DNA from: Chlorocebus sabaeus
Lineage: Eukaryota; Chordata; Mammalia; Primates; Cercopithecidae
NCBI RefSeq assembly: GCF_047675955.1
Contig: NC_132909.1
Coordinates: 44,567,931-44,631,930 of the forward strand
Length of the DNA: 64,000 nt
Direction of reading: 5' to 3'
Shown piece after piece: positions 31,223-42,005 of the stretch; within the stretch, counting starts at the first letter, position 1; every line of letters begins with the position of its first letter. Made by a program: the position numbers and the translations under genes. The notes under the pieces were generated by a model, which saw only the letters and a program-made list of their open reading frames with translations, was not told the DNA's origin and made no database searches.

Positions 31223-31242
31223 CTCCATCTTAAAAAATATAT

Positions 31243-31867
31243 AGGCCTCCCGAGTAGTTGGGATTACAGTCGGGCACCACCACACCTGGCTAATTTTTAT
31301 ATTTTTAGTAGAGACAGGGATTCACCATGTTGGCCAGGCTGGTCTCAAACTCTTGACCTCAAGTCATCTGTCGGCCTCTGCCTCCCAAAGTGTGGGGATT
31401 GCAGGCATGAGCCACTGCACCCAGCCCTTTTTTTTTTTTTTTTTTCCCGAGACAGTCTCTAGCTCTCTCGCTCAGGCTGGAGTGCAGTGGCATGATCTTG
31501 GCTCACTGCAACCTCCACCTCCCGGGTTCAATTGATTCTCCTGCCTCAGCCTCTCAAGTAACTGGGATTACAGGTGTGCACTATCACGCCTGGCTGATTT
31601 TTGCATTTTTAGTAGAGATGGGGTTTCACCTTGTTGGCCAGGCTGAGCTTGAACTGCTGACCTCAGATGATCCACCCGCCTCAGCGTCCCAAAGTGCCGG
31701 GATTACAGGTGCGTGCCACCATGCCCGGGTAATTTTTGTATTTGATGTAGAGATGGGGTTTCACCCTGTCATGTTGACCAGTCTGGTCTCGAACTCCTGA
31801 CCTCGTGATCCACCTGCCTCAGCCTCCCAAAGTGCTGGGATTACAGGTATGAGCCACCATGCCCGGC
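31243..31867 (-). mobile_element. Antisense Alu cluster including a three-arm Alu
   Basis: Partial antisense Alu at 31243-31427. Then 31428-31867 has one normal dimer plus an extra right arm (atgcccgggtaatttttgtatttgatg...). Confidence 0.82.
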
Positions 31868-31947
31868 CCCAAACTAAGAACATCTTCAAAGAGAAAGAAA
31901 AAGAGTCGTAGGGGCTGTCCTGGGGGTGGAGGTCTCTGAGAGCTCAC

Positions 31948-32340
31948 CTGTGCTTTTGGACAAGGCTGGGGTCTGGGTCCTCCTGGCTCTCCTTGTCTAA
32001 CTTGTGCTCTGAAGGTCCTGGTGGCATTTCTGCAACTCCTGGAACGTGGAGTCATCCAGATCAGAGTGCTTCTCCAAGGGTCCTAGGAACCCCAGAAGGT
32101 TCTCACTGGGCAGAGTCAGGGCGCCCCCCCAGGGTGCTCCCAACAATATCTGTAACATCAGCAGCATCTGAGAGCAACGCTGGATCACGGGTCCTGGCCT
32201 GGGTATGGCTGTGCTAGTTGCTGTCTGAACCGCACTGACACTTTGGGTCTGGCTTTATAGCCTGCACGTTCCCACCCAGCCGTCCCCTACGACCCAGACC
32301 CTGCAAGCAGGGTAAACACTCCAGTGACCACGGCCAGGCC
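31948..32340 (-). pseudogene. GDF15 relic: duplicated promoter and exon 1
   Basis: On the minus strand, 32260-32254 is a ctataaa TATA box. It is followed at the expected distance by a GDF15-like exon 1 ending in a splice donor (g|gtgagc, last exon base 31948). The start codon is ATA (32206-32204). After 12 diverged codons the frame matches GDF15 again (SQMLL, then leucine-rich, GGAL, FQELQK against FRELRK). A 1-bp deletion then shifts the frame, and an in-frame TAG follows; past it the other frame again resembles the GDF15 exon end (ESQEDPD...LV against QSWEDSN...LI). No second exon copy exists in the window. Similarity continues upstream through gtaaacactccagtg (32312-32326). It is a decayed tandem copy whose offset from GDF15 is about 3.13 kb. 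An independent, still used regulatory fragment is an alternative reading. Confidence 0.85.
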
Positions 32341-32426
32341 AGGTCTCAGGAATGCGTTCTTGCAGAAGAACATAAGAGGGGTGCCTCTCTGACCCTCTGT
32401 ATCCTTTCCCAAGAAATAAGGACACC

Positions 32427-32745
32427 AGGCCGGGCGCGGTGGCTCACGCCTGTAATCTCAGCACTTTGGGAGGCCGAGGTGGACGGATCACGAGGTTAGG
32501 AGATCGAGACCATCTGGCTAACATGGTAAAACCCCGTCTCTACTAAAAATACAAAAAAAATTAGCTGGGCATGGTGAAGGGCACCTGTAGTCCCAGCTAC
32601 TTGGGAGACTGAGGCAGAAGAATGGCATGAACCTGAGAGGCGGAGCTTGTAGTGAGCTGAGATCGTGCCACTGCACTCCAGCCTGGGTGACAGAGTGAGC
32701 CTCCGTCTCAAAAAAACAACAACAACAACAACAACAAAAAAAAAG
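32427..32745 (+). mobile_element. Alu inserted in the GDF15-relic promoter flank
   Basis: Sense Alu with a (CAA)n tail. (g)aataaggacacc is found on both sides. Confidence 0.9.
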
Positions 32746-32782
32746 ACATAAGGAATAAGGACACCATTGCAGCCTGGTAGTA

Positions 32783-33385
32783 CTTTTTTTTTTTTTTTGA
32801 GACAGGGTCTCGCTCAGTTGCCCAGGCTGGAGTGCAGTGGTACAATCTCGGCTCACTGCAGCCTTGATCTCCCGGGCTCAAGCAATCCTCCCACCTCAGC
32901 CTCCCAAGTAGCTGGGACTATAGGCATGTGCCACCACACTTGGCTATTTTTACAAAAAATTTTTTAGGCCGGGTGCAGTGGTTCACGCCTATAAATTCCC
33001 ACACTTTGGTAGGCCAAGGTGAGCAGCTCACCTGAGGTCGGGAGATGGAGACCAGCCTGACCAACATGGAGAAACCCCGTCTCTTCTAAAAACACAAAAT
33101 TAGCCAGGCGTGGTGGCACATGCCTGTAATCCCAGATACTCAGGAGGCTGAGGCAGGAGAATTGTTGGAACCCGGGAGGCGGAGGTTGCAGTGAGCCGAG
33201 ATTGCATCATTGCACTCCAGCCTGGGCAACAAGAGCTAAACTCCATCTCAAAAAAAAAAGTTTTTTTAGAGATAGGGTCTCACTGTGTTGCCCAGGCTGG
33301 TCTTGAACGCCTTGGCTCAAGGAAACCCGTTGCCTCTGCCTCCTAAAGAGCTGGGATTATAGGCATGAGCCCCCACACTCAGCCA
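32783..33385 (-). mobile_element. Antisense Alu split by a sense Alu
   Basis: Outer antisense Alu 32783-32966 and 33261-33385. Inner sense Alu 32967-33260. The outer copy itself sits within sequence shared with the GDF15 5' flank (cctggtagt...ctttttggag). Confidence 0.85.
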
Positions 33386-33404
33386 AGCTGGTAGTCTTTT
33401 TGGA

Positions 33405-33492
33405 GATCAAGGCTGCAGTGAGCTGTGAGTATGCCTCTGCACTCCAGCCTGAGCAACTGAGTGAGACCCTGTCTCAAAAAAAAAAAAAAAGG
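33405..33492 (+). mobile_element. Alu 3' fragment
   Basis: Only the end of a sense right arm plus A-tail. Confidence 0.75.
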
Positions 33493-33539
33493 ACTACCAG
33501 GCTGGAATGTTGAGAACTAGGACAGTAAGTAGTGTACTT

Positions 33540-33825
33540 TTTGTTTCTGTTTTTGTTTGTTTTAGAGACTGGGTTTGGCTCTGTTGCCCAGTCACTGCAG
33601 CCTCGACCTCCTGGGCTCAAGGGGTCCTCTCACCTTAGCCTCCCGAGTAGCTGGGACTAGAGTAGCTGGGACCACAACTGGCTAATTTTATTTTTTGTAG
33701 AGATGGGGGTCTTGCTATGTTGTACAAGCTGGTCTCGAACTCCTGAGCTCAAGCATCCTCCTTCCTTGGCCTCTCACAGTGCTGGGATCCTGTGATGGCG
33801 TGAGTCACAGCATCCGGCCACTTGC
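33540..33825 (-). mobile_element. Alu element (older)
   Basis: Divergent antisense Alu with an internal loss after gttgcccag and a short agtagctgggac duplication. Confidence 0.82.
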
Positions 33826-34345
33826 CTGGCTCTACTTCCCCAAATTTTTAACCAATGACCTCATAGTCAGCCTCGTGGCCAAGCTAAGAGGAGAGATGGG
33901 GCAGATGTAGGCAGGTGGCCAGAGATGAGCTCAGCAGGTCGGATCCCTTGTTCCTCTCGGACAGCTTCCATGGGTCCCCAGAGGTGGAGCCGGGATGGAA
34001 GTAAACAGAGCTCAGGGGCTGGAGGTCAGGCCAGTCCCTCTACCTGGCAGGGCCGCAATCTCCCAAAACCTCCCCCAGCCGACCGCTACGACCTGCTCTC
34101 AGCTATCGACACCTTGTCAAACACAATGGCATGCAAGAGCACGAGCCCACTTTTATTGATGGTTTCTTGTAATGTAAGGTAAACACAGTCATAGCAGGAG
34201 ATTTGGAAGAGGCACAAAAGCGGATTATTTAAAAACTTCCTGTAGGCCCGGAGGACAGGGAGAAATGCTGTCTCATGCTGGTCATTGTTCTCGAAGGACA
34301 GGATGTGCCTGTGCCATCTAGGGGGTTCCGCAGCCAGTCCGGGTT
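33826..34345. other. Unclassified low-copy block
   Basis: No gene recognised. On the minus strand about 34320-34150 is open and ends near an AATAAA (34157-34152 region). It could be a piece of an old processed transcript, but I cannot identify it. Confidence 0.35.
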
Positions 34346-34803
34346 CTTTTTGTTTTCTGTTTTTGTTAGTATTTAGAGACGGGGGTCTCACTATGTTGCC
34401 CAGGCTGGTCTCAAAACGACTGAGTTCAAACGATCCTTCCGTCTTGGCCTCCCAAAGTGTTGGGATTATAGGCATGAGCCACTGTGCCCAGCCATGGGTT
34501 CACTCTTTTTATTTTTTTATTTTCGAGACAGAGTTTTACTCTTGTTGCCCAGGCTGGAATGCAGTGGTGTAATCTCGGCTCACTGCAGCCTCCCAGGTTC
34601 AAGTGATTCTCCTGCCTCAGCCTCCCAAGTAGCTGAAATTACAGGTGTGCACCACAATGCCTGGCTAATTGTTTTTGTATTTTTAGTAGAGACAGGGTTT
34701 CGCTGTGTTGGCCAGGCTGGTCTGGAACTCCTGACCTCAGGTGATCTGCCCACCTCAGCCTCCCCAAGTGCTGGGATTACAGGCGTGAGCCACTGTGCCC
34801 AGT
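34346..34803 (-). mobile_element. Alu monomer and full Alu
   Basis: Antisense monomer fragment 34346-34493, then a complete antisense Alu 34503-34803. Confidence 0.87.
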
Positions 34804-34814
34804 CACGAGTCCAT

Positions 34815-34922
34815 TCTTAATTCAGCATGATCTCAGTACAAGATTCTTAGTTTAATTACATTTGCAAAGACCTTTTTTCCAAATAAGGTTGCAGATACTG
34901 AGAGTTAGGACTTGGACATATC
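34815..34922 (-). mobile_element. MaLR/MLT1-like fragment
   Basis: ttacatttgcaaagacc and ccaaataaggttgcagat resemble the body of MLT1-type LTRs. Confidence 0.5.
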
Positions 34923-35195
34923 TTTTTTTTTTTTTTCTTAGACGGAATCTCGCCATGCAATCTTGACTCACTGCAACTTCCACCTCCCAGGTTAAAGCGA
35001 TTCTTCTGCCTCAGCTTCCCGAGTAGCTGGGATTACAGGCGTGTGCCACCAAGCCTGACTAATTTTTGTATTTTTGTTAGAGAAGGGATTTCACCATGTT
35101 GGCCAGACTGATTCTGAGCTCCTGACCTCAGGTGATCCGCCCACCTCAGCCTCCCAAAGTGCTGGGATTACAGGCGTGAGCCACTGCGTCCCGCT
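34923..35195 (-). mobile_element. Alu element
   Basis: Antisense Alu with a loss in the first arm (acggaatctcgcc joined to atgcaatcttgactc). Confidence 0.87.
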
Positions 35196-35197
35196 TG

Positions 35198-35922
35198 TTT
35201 TGTTTCGTTTTAGACAGGGTCTTGCGGTTATAGCCCAGGCTGGAGTACAGTGGCACAATCATAGGTCACTGCAGCCTCGACCTCCTGGGCTCGAGCGATC
35301 CTCCCGCCACCTCACCCTCCCGAGTAGCTGGGACTATAGGCATGTGCCACCATGGCCTGCTAATTTTTTACTATTTTGTAGAATGGGGTCTCACTGTTTT
35401 GCACAAGTTGGTCCCGAATGGCTGGGCTCAAGTGATCTTCCCACCCCAGAGTGATGCCACCGTGCCTTGCTAATTTTTTTTTTTTTTTTTGTGAGATGGA
35501 GATTTACTCTTGTTGCTCAGGCTGGAGTGCAATGGTGCGATCTTGACTCCCTGAAATCTCCACCTCCCGGGTTCAAGCGATTCTCCTGCCTTAGCCTCCC
35601 AAGTAGCTGGGATTACAGGCGTGCACCACCACACCCGGCTAATTTTTGAATTTTTAGTAGAGGCAGGTTTTCACCGTGTTGCCCAGGCTGATCTTGAACT
35701 CCTGACCTCAGGTGATCCTCCCGCCTCGGCCTCCCTAAGTGCTGGGATTACAGGCGTGAGCCACTGCGCCTGGCCAGTGCCTTGCTAATTTTTAAAACAT
35801 TTTGTAAAATGGGATCTTACTATGTTGCTCAGGCTGGCCTTCAACTCCTAACCTCCAGCGATCCTGTCACCTCAGCTTCCCAAAGTGCTGGGATGACAGG
35901 CATGAGCCTCTGCACCTGGCCT
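35198..35922 (-). mobile_element. Antisense Alu split by another antisense Alu
   Basis: Outer older Alu 35198-35477 and 35776-35922. Inner younger Alu 35478-35775. The duplicated target gtgccttgctaattttt is on both sides. Confidence 0.87.
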
Positions 35923-36190
35923 AATTTCTGCCTTTATAGATGTACCTATTCTGAACATTTCACAGAAATGGAATCTTACAATATTTGTACTGTAGTTTCG
36001 CCTTGATGAAGAATACTGCTGTAAAAGTGGGCGTACACGTTTTTGTTTGAACACCTGTTTTCATTTCACTTGGCTCTATATTGAGCAATGGAATTACTGG
36101 GTCACAGAGTAACCCTGTATTGAACTTGTTGGGGGAACTGCCAAACCTTTTCCTCTCAGTTTTATTTGTCATTGTGAAATCTTTCAGGCA
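35923..36190 (+). repeat. L1M 3'-region fragment
   Basis: Includes ctattctgaacatttcac, atggaatcttacaatat, ggaattactgggtcac and gaactgccaaacc, the order found in old L1 3' ends. Confidence 0.7.
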
Positions 36191-36407
36191 CACACGAAAG
36201 TATTAATAATAAAATCACAAACACCCCTATCCCGCACGCACCTAAAGAAAAATCATTCCAGAGACAGTTGAAGTGGCGCCCCCTAGCCCAAGTCAGGTTC
36301 TCCCCAATCTCAGGGAAGCCTCTGTCTGTAATTAGGATTTGATCATAACCACGCATGTGTTAATTTCATCTATATATTTGGGGAACAGGTATATTTAAAA
36401 CATTATC
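36191..36407. other. Unique sequence with a CTCF-like core
   Basis: 36273-36288 reads, on the minus strand, gctagggggcgccact, a good match to a CTCF core. Nothing else recognised. Confidence 0.4.
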
Positions 36408-36872
36408 ATATCAGGCATGGTGGCACACACTTATAGTCCCAGCGCTTTGGGAAGCTGAGGTGGGAGGATCACTTGAGCCCGAGGTCGAGGCTACAGTGAG
36501 CTATGATCATGCCACTGCACTCCAGCCTGTGTGACAGAGTGAGACCCTATTTAAAAAAAAAAAAAAAAAAAAAAATTCAGAGTGGAAAAGTGGCAGGCAT
36601 TGCTTGAAAACACTGCAAATGGATTTCAGCTCACCGAAACCTCTGACCTCCAAGTTCAAGCGATTCTCCTGCCTCAGCCTCCCCAGTAGCTGGGATTACA
36701 GGCACCTGCCACCGCGCCTGGCTAATTTTTTGTTTGTTTGTTTGTTTGTATTTTTAGTAGAGATGGGGTTTCACCATCTTGGCCAGGCTGGTCTTGAACC
36801 CCTGTTCTCGTGATCCACCCGCCTCAGTCTCCCAATGTGCTGGGATTACAGGCATGAGCCACTATGCCTGTC
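36408..36872. mobile_element. Sense Alu monomer and truncated antisense Alu
   Basis: Sense monomer with a long A-tail (36408-36575). Then an antisense Alu lacking its first arm (about 36620-36872, with a (TTTG)n stretch). Confidence 0.83.
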
Positions 36873-36914
36873 TGAACTATTAACTTCTAGATGGTCGAGG
36901 CAAGATATTACTGT

Positions 36915-37218
36915 CGGCCGGGCGCGGTGGCTCAAGCCTGTAATCCCAGCACTTTGGGAGGCCGAGACGGGCGGATCACGAGGTCAGGAGATCGAGACCA
37001 TCCTGGCTAACACAGTGAAACCCCGTCTCTACTAAAAAATACAAAAAACTAGCCGGGCGAGGTGGCGGGCGCCTGTAGTCCCAGCTACTCGGGAGGCTGA
37101 GGCAGGAGAACGGTGCAAACCCGGGAGGCGGAGCTTGCAGTGAGCTGAGATCCGGCCACTGCACTCCAGTCTGGGCGACAGCGCGAGACTCCCTCTCAAA
37201 AAAAAAAAAAAAAAAAAG
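36915..37218 (+). mobile_element. AluYR element with target-site duplication
   Basis: Near-consensus AluYR (gcgaggtggcgggcgcc, gctgagatccggccactgc). agatattactgtc is on both sides. Confidence 0.94.
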
Positions 37219-37249
37219 AAAAAAAGATATTACTGTCAACACATCCCAT

Positions 37250-37609
37250 AGGCCAGGCATAGTGGCTCATGCTTGTAATCCAAGCACCTTGGGAGACTGA
37301 GGTGGGAGGATCGCTTGAGCCCAGGAGCTCGAGATCAGCCTGGGCAACAACATAGCAAGACCTTATCTTTATTTTTTTCAGCCTGGGAAACATGGTGAGA
37401 CCTTCTCTCTACAAAAAAAAAAATACAAAAATCAGCCGAGTGTGGTGGTGCATGCCTGTAGTCCCAGCTACTCAGAAGGCTGATGTGGGAGGATGGCTTG
37501 AAACTGGGAGGTGGAGGTTGCAGTGAGCCAAGATTGTGCCACTGCACTCCAGGCTGGGTGACAAAACAAGACCCTGTCTCCAAAAAAAAAAAAAAAAAAA
37601 AAAAAAAAA
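37250..37609 (+). mobile_element. Alu element, rearranged
   Basis: Sense Alu whose left arm ends in tttatttttttc. It is joined to a second copy of cagcctgggaaacatgg and a right arm with a long A-tail. Confidence 0.83.
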
Positions 37610-37718
37610 GCCATAAACTACCTAAAGCCTGGGAGGAAAAGCTGGGGAGGGTTCCTTGGGAAATGAGGACATTCAGGGGCATCCATGTACATGGGGGACA
37701 TTTAGAAATCTGTGCACC

Positions 37719-38240
37719 TGGCCGAATGCGGTGGCTCACGCCTGTAATCCCAGCACTTTGGGAGGTCGAGGTGGGCAGATCACAAGGTCAAGAGATCAAA
37801 ACCATCCTGGCCAACATGGTGAAACCCTGTCTCTACTAAAAATACAAAAACTAGCTGGATGTGGTGGCATGCACCTGTAGTCCCAGCTACTCGGGAGGCT
37901 GAGGCAGGAGAATCGGTTGAACCCAGGAGGAGGAGGCTGCAATGAGCCCAGATCGTGCCATTGCAGTCCAGCCTGGGTAACAGAGCGAGACTCCATGAAA
38001 AAGGAGAAGGAGAAGGAGAAGTTCGATACCAGTCTGGGCAACACGGCGAGGTCTCATCTCTACAAAAATTAAAGCAATTAGCCAGGTGTGGTGGCGTGTG
38101 CCTGTAATCCCAGCTACTTGGGAGGCTGAGGTGGGAGGACTGCTTGAGCCCACGAGGTGGAGGCTACGGTGAGCTATCATCGTACCACTGTACCCCAGCC
38201 TGGGTGACAGAGCAAGACCCTGTCTCTAAAAACAAAAACC
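37719..38240 (+). mobile_element. Two adjoining sense Alus
   Basis: Full Alu 37719-38000 with a (GAAGGA)n tail, directly followed by a 5'-truncated Alu 38023-38240. Confidence 0.87.
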
Positions 38241-38282
38241 ACAAAGTTTTTGCCAAGGAGCCATACTTTGGAGTATCACTTT

Positions 38283-38430
38283 CTGAGTCTCGACAGCCTC
38301 CAGAAGGAACCAGTCCTGCTGTGACACCTTGATTTTGGACTTCTGGCTTCCAGAACCCTGAGAGAAGTCCTGTTCTTTTAGGACACCAAGTTTGTGGTCA
38401 GTATTATGTAAACAATGCCATCTGCTCCCC
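38283..38430 (+). mobile_element. MaLR/MLT1-like LTR 3' end
   Basis: ccagaaggaaccagtcctgc, ttgattttggacttctggc and ccaagtttgtggtcagtat follow the MLT1 order. Confidence 0.6.
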
Positions 38431-38454
38431 ATTTTTATCTCTGATGGTTTTGTT

Positions 38455-39038
38455 TTTGGTTTGTTTTTTGAGACAGTTTCCTTCTGTCACCCAGGCTGGA
38501 GTGCAGTGGCGCGATCTCGGCTCACTGCAACCTCTGCCTCCTGGGTTCAAGCGATTCCCCTGCCTCAGCCTCCCAAGTAGTTGGGACTACAGGCACGCGC
38601 CACCACACCCGGTTGATTTTTGTATTTTTAGTAGAGACAGGGTTTTATCATGTTGGCCAGGCTGGTTTAGAACTCCTGACCTCAGGTGATCCATCCGCCT
38701 TGGCCTCCCAAAGTGCTGGGATTACAGGTATGAGCCACTGCGCCCGGCCTTTTATCTGAGACAGAGTCTCTCTCTGTCATCCAGGCTGGAGTGCAATGGT
38801 GCGATCTCGGCTGGCTGCAACCTCCACCTCCCGGGTTCAAGCGATTCTCCTGCCTCAGCCTCCTGAGTAGCTGGGATTACAGGCGTGGACCACCACACCT
38901 GGCTAATTTTGTATTTTTAGTAGAGACAGGGTTTCATCATGTTGGCCAGGCTGTTCTCGAACTCCTGACCTGAAGTGATCCACCCGCCTCGGCCTCCCAA
39001 AGTGCTGGGATTACAGGCGTGAGCCACAGTGCCTGGCC
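38455..39038 (-). mobile_element. Two adjoining antisense Alus
   Basis: Complete Alu 38460-38748 followed by complete Alu 38752-39038, same orientation. Confidence 0.9.
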
Positions 39039-39185
39039 CTCTCTGGTGTTGTTTTCCTTTGGTCTAGTGGTATCTGTGTGGCTGTCAGATGTTCTGGATG
39101 CTTCTCCTTGATCCGTTAAAGGCATAGCAGAAAATATCTTAGTCCATGGCTTGTCTTTTAAATTTATTTGTTTTCCTTTTTATCT
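39039..39185. repeat. L1M fragment flanking the Alu and provirus
   Basis: Old L1 3'-type sequence that seems to continue at 45768-45860 (cttttcattttcttgatggat), after the Alu and the provirus. Confidence 0.45.
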
Positions 39186-39312
39186 AGAGACAGGCTCTGG
39201 CTCTGTCACCCAGACTGGAATGCAGTGGTGCCATCATAGCTCACTACAGCCTCACCCTCTTGGGTTCAAATGATCCTCTTGCCTTAGACTCCAGAGTAGC
39301 TGGGACTACAGG
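39186..39312 (-). mobile_element. Alu, first part, interrupted by the provirus
   Basis: Antisense older Alu up to gggactacagg. The remainder continues at 45603-45767 (acaggcatacatc...). Confidence 0.88.
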
Positions 39313-39452
39313 TGTCAGGCCTCTGAACCCAAGCTAAGCCATCATATTCCTGGTGACCAGATGGCCTGAAGCAACTGAAGATCCACAAAAGAAGTGAAAA
39401 TAGCCTTAACTGATGACATTCCACCATTGTGATTTGTTTCTGCCCCGCCCTG
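39313..39452 (+). repeat. 5' LTR remnant of the provirus
   Basis: About 140 bp match the start of the 3' LTR. Similarity stops at ctgccccgccct, where the sequence passes directly into internal pre-gag DNA. The rest of U3, R and U5 and the primer-binding site are lost. Confidence 0.82.
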
Positions 39453-39749
39453 CTTTGGCTGCTCACCCACGTTGCAGCCCAGGGCTGCTCCCCACCCCCT
39501 TCTCTGTGTCTCTACCCTTCTCTTTAAACTTGCCTCCCTCACTATGGGCAAACTTCCACCCTCCATTCCTCCTTCTTCTCCCTTAGCCTGTGTTCTCAAG
39601 AACTGAAAACCTCTTCAACTCTCGCCTGACCTAAAATCTAAGCGTCTTATTTTCTTCTGTGATACCGCTTGGCCCCAGTACAAACTCGACAATGGTTCTA
39701 AATGGCCAGAAAATGGCACTTTTGATTTCTCCATCCTACGAGACCTAGC

Positions 39750-41370
39750 TAATTTTTGTCATAAAATGGGCAAATGGTCTGAGGTGCCTGACGTCCAGGC
39801 ATTCTCTTACACATTGGTCCTTCCGTAGTCTCCCCTCCCAATGGGACTCGTCCCAAATCTTTCTTCTTTCTTCCTTCTCTCCTGTCTGTTCCTTCAGTCT
39901 CCACCTCAAGCTCTGAGTCCTCTGAATCCTTCTTTTCTACAGATTCATCTGACCTCTCCCCTTCTCCCCAGGCTGCTCCTTGCCAGGTTGAGCAATTCTT
40001 CCTCAGCCTCTGTTCCCCCACCCTGTAATCTTTCTATCACTTCCCCTCCTCACACCTGGTCTGGTTTACAGTTTTGTTCCACGACTAGCCGTCCCCGACA
40101 TGTCCAACAATTTCCTCTTAGAGAGGTGGCTGGAGCTGAAGGCATAGTCAGGGTACGTGCGCCTTTTTTTCTATCAGACCTTTCCCAAATCAGCCAGCGT
40201 TCAGGCTCTTTCTCATCAGACCCCACTACATATATACAGGAATTCCCATATCTAACTCTGTCCTACAGTTTAACCTGGAGTGATTCAAATGTCATCCTAA
40301 CTTCTACCCTCTCCCCAGATGAACGGGAAAGAGCTTTTTCTCTAGCCCAGTCTCATGCTGACAACCGCCAGCTTCATGAGCGAGACCTCCAGAAAGGCAT
40401 TAGAGCAGTTCCCCGAGGAGATCCCCAATGGAACTATCAGGTCGATTCCCCAGGTATAGCTAGGCGAGATTACATGGTTTCCTGCCTAGTTGAAGGGCTT
40501 AAAAAGGCAGCTTCCAAAGCTGTTAATTATGACAAACTTAAAGAAACTACCCAAGGTAAAGAACCCAGCCCAGTTCATGGCCCGCTTAGCAGCAACCCTT
40601 AGACGCTTTACCGCCCTAGACCCAGAGGGGCCAGAAGGCCACTTTATTCTTTTTTTTTTTTTTTTTTTTTGAGACGGAGTCTCGCTCTGTCGCCCAGGCT
40701 GGAGTGCAGTGGCCGGATCTCAGCTCACTGCAAGCTCCGCCTCCCGGATTTACGCCATTCTCCTGCCTCAGCCTCCCGAGTAGCTGGGATTACAGGCGCC
40801 CGCCACCGTGCCCGGCTAGTTTTTTGTATTTTTTTTAGTAGAGACGGGGTTTCACCGTGTTAGCCAGGATGGTCTCGATCTCCTGACCTCGTGATCCACC
40901 TGTCTCGGCCTCCCAAAGTGCTGGGATTACAGGCTTGAGCCACCGCGCCCGGTCGGCCGCTTTATTCTTAATATGCATTTTATCACCCAGTCAGCTCCTG
41001 ACATTAGAAAAAGCTCCAAAAATTAGATTCCGGCCCTCAAATCCCACAACAGGACTTAATTAACCTCGCCTTCAAGGTGTACAATAGTAGAGAAGAGTTG
41101 CAATTACTTGCCTCTGCTGTGAGAGAAACCCCAGCCATATCTCCAGCACACAAAAACTTCAAAACGTCTAAGCCACAGCGGTCAGGCGTTCCTTCAGGAC
41201 CTCTTCCCCCAGGATCTTGCTTCAAGTGCTGGAAATCTGGCCACTGGGCCAAGGAATGCCCGCAGCCTGGGATTCCTCCTAAGCCGCGTCCCATCTGTGC
41301 GGGACCCCACTGGAAACTGGACTGTCCAACTGGCCCAAGGCTCTGACTGACTCCTTCCTAGATCTCGGCT
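39750..41370 (+). pseudogene. gag-like pseudogene of the provirus
   Basis: A frame of about 250 codons (39841-40602) covers the capsid-like part. It is followed by a frameshift, the Alu insertion at 40650-40957, and then 41077-41346 with one intact CCHC zinc knuckle (CFKCWKSGHWAKEC). The second knuckle has lost its first cysteine (Arg instead). Stops and shifts separate all parts. Confidence 0.72.
40650..40960 (-). mobile_element. AluYR inserted in proviral gag
   Basis: Complete antisense AluYR (ggccggatctcagctcac). The duplicated target is ggcc(a/g)ctttattctt. Confidence 0.93.
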
Positions 41371-41592
41371 TAGCGGCTGAAGACTGACACTGCCCGATCG
41401 CTTTGGAAGCCTACAGGACCATCACAGACGCTTTGGGTAACTCTTACAGTGCAGGGTAAGTCCATCTTCTTAATCAATGCAGAGGCTACCCACTCCACAT
41501 TACCTTCTTTCCAAGGGCCTGTTTCCCTTGCCTCCATAACTGTTGTGGGTATTGACGGCCAGGCTTCTAAACCTCTTAAAACTCCCCCACTC

Positions 41593-41898
41593 GGCCGGGC
41601 GCGGTGGCTCAAACCTGTAATCCCAGCACTTTGGGAGGCCGAGACGGGCAGATCATGAGGTCAGGAGATCGAGACCATCCTGGCTAACACGGTGAAACCC
41701 CGTCTCTACTAAAAAAAAAATACAAAAAACTAGCTGGGCGAGGTGGCGGGTGCCTGTAGTCCCAGCTACTCGGGAGGCTGAGGCAGGAGAATGGCGTAAA
41801 CCCGGGAAGCGGAGCTTGCAGTGAGCTGAGATGGGGCCACTGCACTCCAGCCCGGGCGACAGAGCGAGACTCCATCTCAAAAAAAAAAAAAAAAAAAC
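41593..41898 (+). mobile_element. AluYR-like element inserted in proviral pro
   Basis: Complete sense AluY-type copy. The duplicated target aactcccccactc is on both sides. Confidence 0.93.
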
Positions 41899-42005
41899 AA
41901 CTCCCCCACTCTGGTGCCAACTTGGGCAACATTCTTTTATGCACTCCTTTTTAGTTATCCCCACCTGCCCAGTTCCCTTCTTAGGTTGAGACATTTTAAC
42001 TAAAT

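Noticed and set aside
29209..31240. Search for a copy of GDF15 exon 2 belonging to the relic
   Set aside because: Between GDF15 and the relic there are only Alus, an L2 piece and an AT-rich block. No cystine-knot coding sequence was seen.
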